From NCBI GenBank assembly GCA_946479335.1, contig CAMLFP010000202.1, positions 1 through 9,811 on the forward strand: a stretch of 9,811 nucleotides of DNA. Reading direction: 5' to 3'. The notes beneath the pieces were generated by a model. The model saw only the letters and a list, made by a program, of their open reading frames with translations. It was not told the origin of the DNA and did not search any database. Positions within the stretch are counted from its first letter, which is position 1; each line of letters begins with the position of its first letter. Source of the DNA: an uncultured Archangium sp. (lineage in GTDB: Bacteria > Myxococcota > Myxococcia > Myxococcales > Myxococcaceae). Positions 7,772 to 9,811 of this stretch are shown here, in pieces. The position numbers were made by a program, and so were the translations under genes.

Positions 7772-8299
7772 CTAGAAGCTCGCCAGCGTCACGTCGGGGA
7801 AGAGGATCTTGCGGTCAGCCGTCTCGCGCGTGGCGTCGAGCGTCTGCACCAGCGTGTCGTAATCGGTGGTCGCCTCGGCCGCGAGCATCAGCTTGGTCTC
7901 GGTCGGGAAGGTGCTCTTGATCTCCTTCATCTTCTCGGTGAGCGCCGCGTAGTCGTACTCACCGTTCGCCTTGCGGGCGATGGTGGGCGCCGTGGTCCCC
8001 GGCACCGCGTTCTCCGCGACGCCCGGCAACACGCCGCCGGTCGCGGCGATGAAGAAGCCGTCTTTGCCGATGGCGACGGTGAGCGTGAGCGGCGGCTTCT
8101 CTTGACCCGAGCTGCCCGCGCCCGCGCCGTACGACGGCGGGTTCACGTTCAACATGCCGAACGTGGCGAGGCCCGCCATCGAGAGCAGCATGAAGATGAT
8201 CAGGTTCATGAGGATGTCGAGGTACGGGACGATGTTGAGCTCGCCCGACTCCTCTTCTTCCTTCGGCCTGATCTTGCGCTTGGAGAAGTAGAAGGCCAC
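7772..8299 (-). CDS. ExbD/TolR-family proton-channel subunit (first copy; AglQ-like position)
   Basis: A 175-residue ExbD/TolR-type protein: short charged N-terminus (KRKIRPKEEEESGE, 7-20), one transmembrane helix at about 23-45, and a periplasmic domain. The helix carries Asp28 in NIVPYLDILMNLIIFML, the expected proton-relay residue. As I recall, the essential Asp of Myxococcus xanthus AglQ also has number 28, which fits but does not prove orthology. After the helix a Gly/Ser/Pro-rich linker (NPPSYGAGAGSSG, 53-65) leads to the ExbD-like domain (TLTVAIGKDGFFIAA; KLMLAAEATTDYDTLVQTLDATR). The start is GTG at 8299-8297, with AAGGG overlapping the stop of the upstream ExbB gene; the gap is 9 nt. 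It should form a stator with the ExbB-type protein and probably with the second ExbD. Confidence 0.9.
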   Translation of the reverse strand: MAFYFSKRKIRPKEEEESGELNIVPYLDILMNLIIFMLLSMAGLATFGMLNVNPPSYGAGAGSSGQEKPPLTLTVAIGKDGFFIAATGGVLPGVAENAVPGTTAPTIARKANGEYDYAALTEKMKEIKSTFPTETKLMLAAEATTDYDTLVQTLDATRETADRKILFPDVTLASF

Positions 8300-8308
8300 G
8301 ACTCGCCC

Positions 8309-9049
8309 TTACGACGCCTTCTCGAAGTCCATCGCGCTGGTCTCACCGGCGGCGCGGCGGCCCAGGAGGTTCTCGAGCTTCATCGCCTGCAGCTCGACGG
8401 TCTCGATCATCTTCTTCGCGTACGCGGTCAGGAAGAGGTGCGCGATGATGCAGAGCACGGCGATCGTGAGGCCGAAGAACGTGTTGTACATCGCTTCGGA
8501 GATGCCCTTCGACAGCAGCGCCTGCTTCTGGTCGGCCGGCACGTTGCCCAGCGAGCGGAAGGTGTTGATGAGACCGAACACCGTGCCGACGAGGCCGACG
8601 AGGGTCGCGATGTTCGCCAGCGACCACAGCCACTGAATGCGCGCGCCGATGTGCGGCACGTTCTCGAGCGTCGCCTCTTCGATGGCCTTCGCGACCTCGA
8701 TCTCCCCGCGGTTCGCGCGGGTCAGGCCGGCGCGCACCACCTTGGCCAGCGGCGAGTTCGGCGCGGCGCCGCACAGCTTCACCGCGCGGTCGGGGTTGCC
8801 CGCCATCACCAGCTTGGTGATCTGCTCCATGAACGGCGGCGCGTCGAGGTTGTAACGGAAGAACAGCGTGATGACGCGCTCCACCATCACGGCGATCGCC
8901 GCCGCGAGCCAGAAGATGTTGATGTAGAGGAACGGGCCGCCGTCGTGGAAGAAGGCGACGACGAGGTCCTTGAAGGTTTCCTTCTGGGGAGCTTCCGCGG
9001 CTCCAAGCGCCACCGTGAGTGCGTCGTGGAGCAGGGTCTGTGCGAACAT
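8309..9049 (-). CDS. MotA/TolQ/ExbB-family proton channel (AglR-like position)
   Basis: A 246-residue inner-membrane protein of the MotA/TolQ/ExbB family, which uses proton flow with ExbD/TolR partners to do mechanical work across the envelope. Three hydrophobic segments are visible: about 39-64 (FLYINIFWLAAAIAVMVERVI), 142-165 (LANIATLVGLVGTVFGLINTF) and 183-209 (ISEAMYNTFFGLTIAVLCII). Between the first two lies the cytoplasmic helical domain (CGAAPNSPLAKVVRAGL, IEEATLENVP). GLVGTVFGL and ISEAMYNTFFGL are family signatures, with channel-lining Thr and Gly residues. I chose the ATG at 9049: an in-frame GTG at 9076 would leave almost no leader after the candidate promoter, while AAAGGA at 9067-9062 serves the ATG, although with a long spacer of 12 nt. 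One ExbB followed by two ExbD genes matches aglR-aglQ-aglS of the Myxococcus gliding motor. Confidence 0.93.
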   Translation of the reverse strand: MFAQTLLHDALTVALGAAEAPQKETFKDLVVAFFHDGGPFLYINIFWLAAAIAVMVERVITLFFRYNLDAPPFMEQITKLVMAGNPDRAVKLCGAAPNSPLAKVVRAGLTRANRGEIEVAKAIEEATLENVPHIGARIQWLWSLANIATLVGLVGTVFGLINTFRSLGNVPADQKQALLSKGISEAMYNTFFGLTIAVLCIIAHLFLTAYAKKMIETVELQAMKLENLLGRRAAGETSAMDFEKAS

Positions 9050-9095
9050 TGTGTAGGAGTTTCCTTTGACCAACACCGGGCGAACGAGCGACGTG

Positions 9096-9123
9096 TTTAA
9101 TGGACGCTCTCTCGACGCGTCAA
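9096..9123 (-). promoter_or_regulatory. Candidate sigma70-type promoter for the motor-trmFO-lipoprotein unit
   Basis: The 87-nt gap between dprA and the ExbB gene holds, on the minus strand, TTGACG (9123-9118) and, 16 nt on, ATTAAA (9101-9096). These are a good -35 and a moderate -10 box, and the latter is the most AT-rich spot nearby. Transcription would start near 9089, about 40 nt before the ATG at 9049. The -35 box overlaps a perfect 8-bp palindrome GACGCGTC (9114-9121). Wider arms CTCTCG/CGAGAG (9128-9133 and 9109-9114) flank it. These could be an operator or a weak terminator for dprA. No measured start supports it. Confidence 0.4.
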
Positions 9124-9136
9124 CACACGAGAGTGT

Positions 9137-9811
9137 CTAGCGTTTTTCGTAACGACGCGCCCCCAGATGCAGCACGCCGCCTCGAACTTCCAATTCTACC
9201 AAAGCCGCGGAGATCTTCCCCGGGGTCAGCGCGGGCAGGCGCGCGATCAACGCCTCGAACTCCGTCGCCGCAGAGAGGGCGTCGTACACCTGCCGGGCAC
9301 CGTCGCTGAGCACCGACACGTCGAAGACCGGCGCCTCGCGGGGCGAGCGCGAGGCCGTCACGCCCAGCGCGTCGAGCACGTGCTGCGGGCGGAGCACCGG
9401 GGTCGCGCCTTCGCGCAGCAGCGCGTTGGAGCCCCGCGAGGTCTCGTCCCACGGGTGGCCGGGCACCACCAGCACCGGCCGGCCCTGCTCCCGCGCGAAC
9501 ACCGCGGTGTGCAGCGCGCCCGACTTCTCGCCCGCGCGCATCACCAGCACCGCGTCGGCCAGCCCTGAGATGACCGCGTTGCGCTGCACGAAGCTGTTCA
9601 GGTTGGCGCGAAACCCGGGAGGGAACTGCGAGAGCAGCGTCTGCCCGGCGTCGCGCATCGCGTTGACGAGCTTCACCTGCGGCGCGTCGACCTGGTCCAA
9701 CGCGTGGCCCAGCACGGCCCACGTCTCGCCGCCGGCGTCGAGCGCGCCGTAGTGCGCGGCCTGATCGCAGCCGATGGCCCCGCCCGACACCACGCCCACC
9801 CCGGCGTGCGC
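9137..9811 (-). CDS. dprA: DNA processing protein DprA/Smf (3' part; 5' end beyond the window)
   Basis: DprA binds single-stranded DNA that enters during natural transformation and loads RecA on it. The frame runs from the window edge (9811) to the TAG at 9139-9137, giving 224 residues. They cover most of the Rossmann-like domain and the C-terminal winged helix. Family blocks, numbered from the edge, are VVSGGAIGCDQAAHYGAL (7-24; typical form SGLARGIDAAAH), LLSQFPPG, QRNAVISGLADAVLVM (typical RNRIISGL), EKSGALHTA (typical SGSLITA), VLVVPGHPWDETSRGSNALLREGA and, as winged helix, VYDALSAATEFEALIARLPALTPGKISAALVELEVRG. The N-terminal part, including any SAM-like domain, is outside the window. 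Replacement of Arg-Gly-Ile by Ile-Gly-Cys in the first block is mildly divergent. It lies 87 nt upstream of the ExbB gene on the same strand, and read-through is possible. Confidence 0.93.
   Translation of the reverse strand, partial: AHAGVGVVSGGAIGCDQAAHYGALDAGGETWAVLGHALDQVDAPQVKLVNAMRDAGQTLLSQFPPGFRANLNSFVQRNAVISGLADAVLVMRAGEKSGALHTAVFAREQGRPVLVVPGHPWDETSRGSNALLREGATPVLRPQHVLDALGVTASRSPREAPVFDVSVLSDGARQVYDALSAATEFEALIARLPALTPGKISAALVELEVRGGVLHLGARRYEKR

Noticed and set aside
7193..9049. Classical TonB-ExbB-ExbD or TolQR operon
   Set aside because: Neither tonB, tolA nor pal is adjacent, and there are two unlike ExbD genes. The order fits an AglRQS-type motor better, although orthology is unproven.
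9050..9076. GTG at 9076 as the start of the ExbB-type gene, adding nine residues
   Set aside because: It would lie only about a dozen bases after the predicted transcription start, and the AAAGGA element at 9067-9062 would fall inside the coding region instead of serving the ATG at 9049. Not excluded, only less likely.
6740..9100. A 786-codon open frame on the plus strand opposite trmFO and the motor genes
   Set aside because: It is the antisense of four genes with strong family motifs, its product is Arg/His-rich without a domain, and it has no ribosome-binding site.
1..9811. tRNA or rRNA genes, CRISPR array, insertion sequences, prophage or defence genes
   Set aside because: All gaps are under 90 nt and contain nothing beyond the hairpins and promoter listed. 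There is no repeat-spacer pattern, transposase motif or change in base composition.

Overview
The window is GC-rich, tightly packed chromosomal DNA in which nearly every base belongs to a coding sequence. The gene set points to a Gram-negative bacterium, probably of the Myxococcota (the former deltaproteobacterial myxobacteria) or a close relative. The reasons are an FAD/folate-type TrmFO, a one-ExbB/two-ExbD motor operon laid out like the myxobacterial aglRQS genes, two lipoprotein genes, an M61 peptidase, and third-position GC so strong that long antisense open frames run across most real genes. The taxon is an inference; no rRNA or other decisive marker is present.

Plus strand (1-4141). 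The window opens in the last 22 codons of what is probably an ABC-transporter permease. An ATP-binding subunit of the Fe3+/polyamine/phosphonate import class follows with no gap (67-1083). A 71-nt intergenic stretch holds two adjacent hairpins that look like a dispersed repeat. Then come a cytoplasmic-looking M61 metallopeptidase with a PDZ domain (1155-2939), a small putative lipoprotein with a beta-sandwich-like domain (2952-3326), and ribonuclease HII (3326-4141), which starts inside the lipoprotein stop codon. RNase HII keeps its catalytic DEDD residues, but its usual Gly-Arg-Gly junction-recognition motif reads Gly-Met-Ala.

Minus strand (9811-4154, read right to left). It starts with the 3' part of dprA (DNA uptake/recombination). 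An 84-nt gap with a candidate promoter follows, then an ExbB/TolQ-type proton channel gene, two ExbD/TolR-type genes, trmFO (tRNA m5U54 methylation) and a beta-propeller lipoprotein. The five genes after dprA are separated by 9, 3, 28 and -4 nt, so they probably form one transcription unit. The two strands converge at 4142-4153, where a perfect 7-bp inverted repeat covers both stop codons.

How they fit together. The three motor genes should encode a proton-motive-force-driven inner-membrane stator that works on the envelope. The closest layout I know is the AglR-AglQ-AglS gliding motor. The propeller lipoprotein at the end of the same unit is a candidate envelope partner. dprA, trmFO and rnhB are housekeeping genes that also lie near one another in Bacillus subtilis, so this may be a remnant of an old gene neighbourhood into which the motor genes were inserted. 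I saw no mobile element, CRISPR array, tRNA or rRNA.
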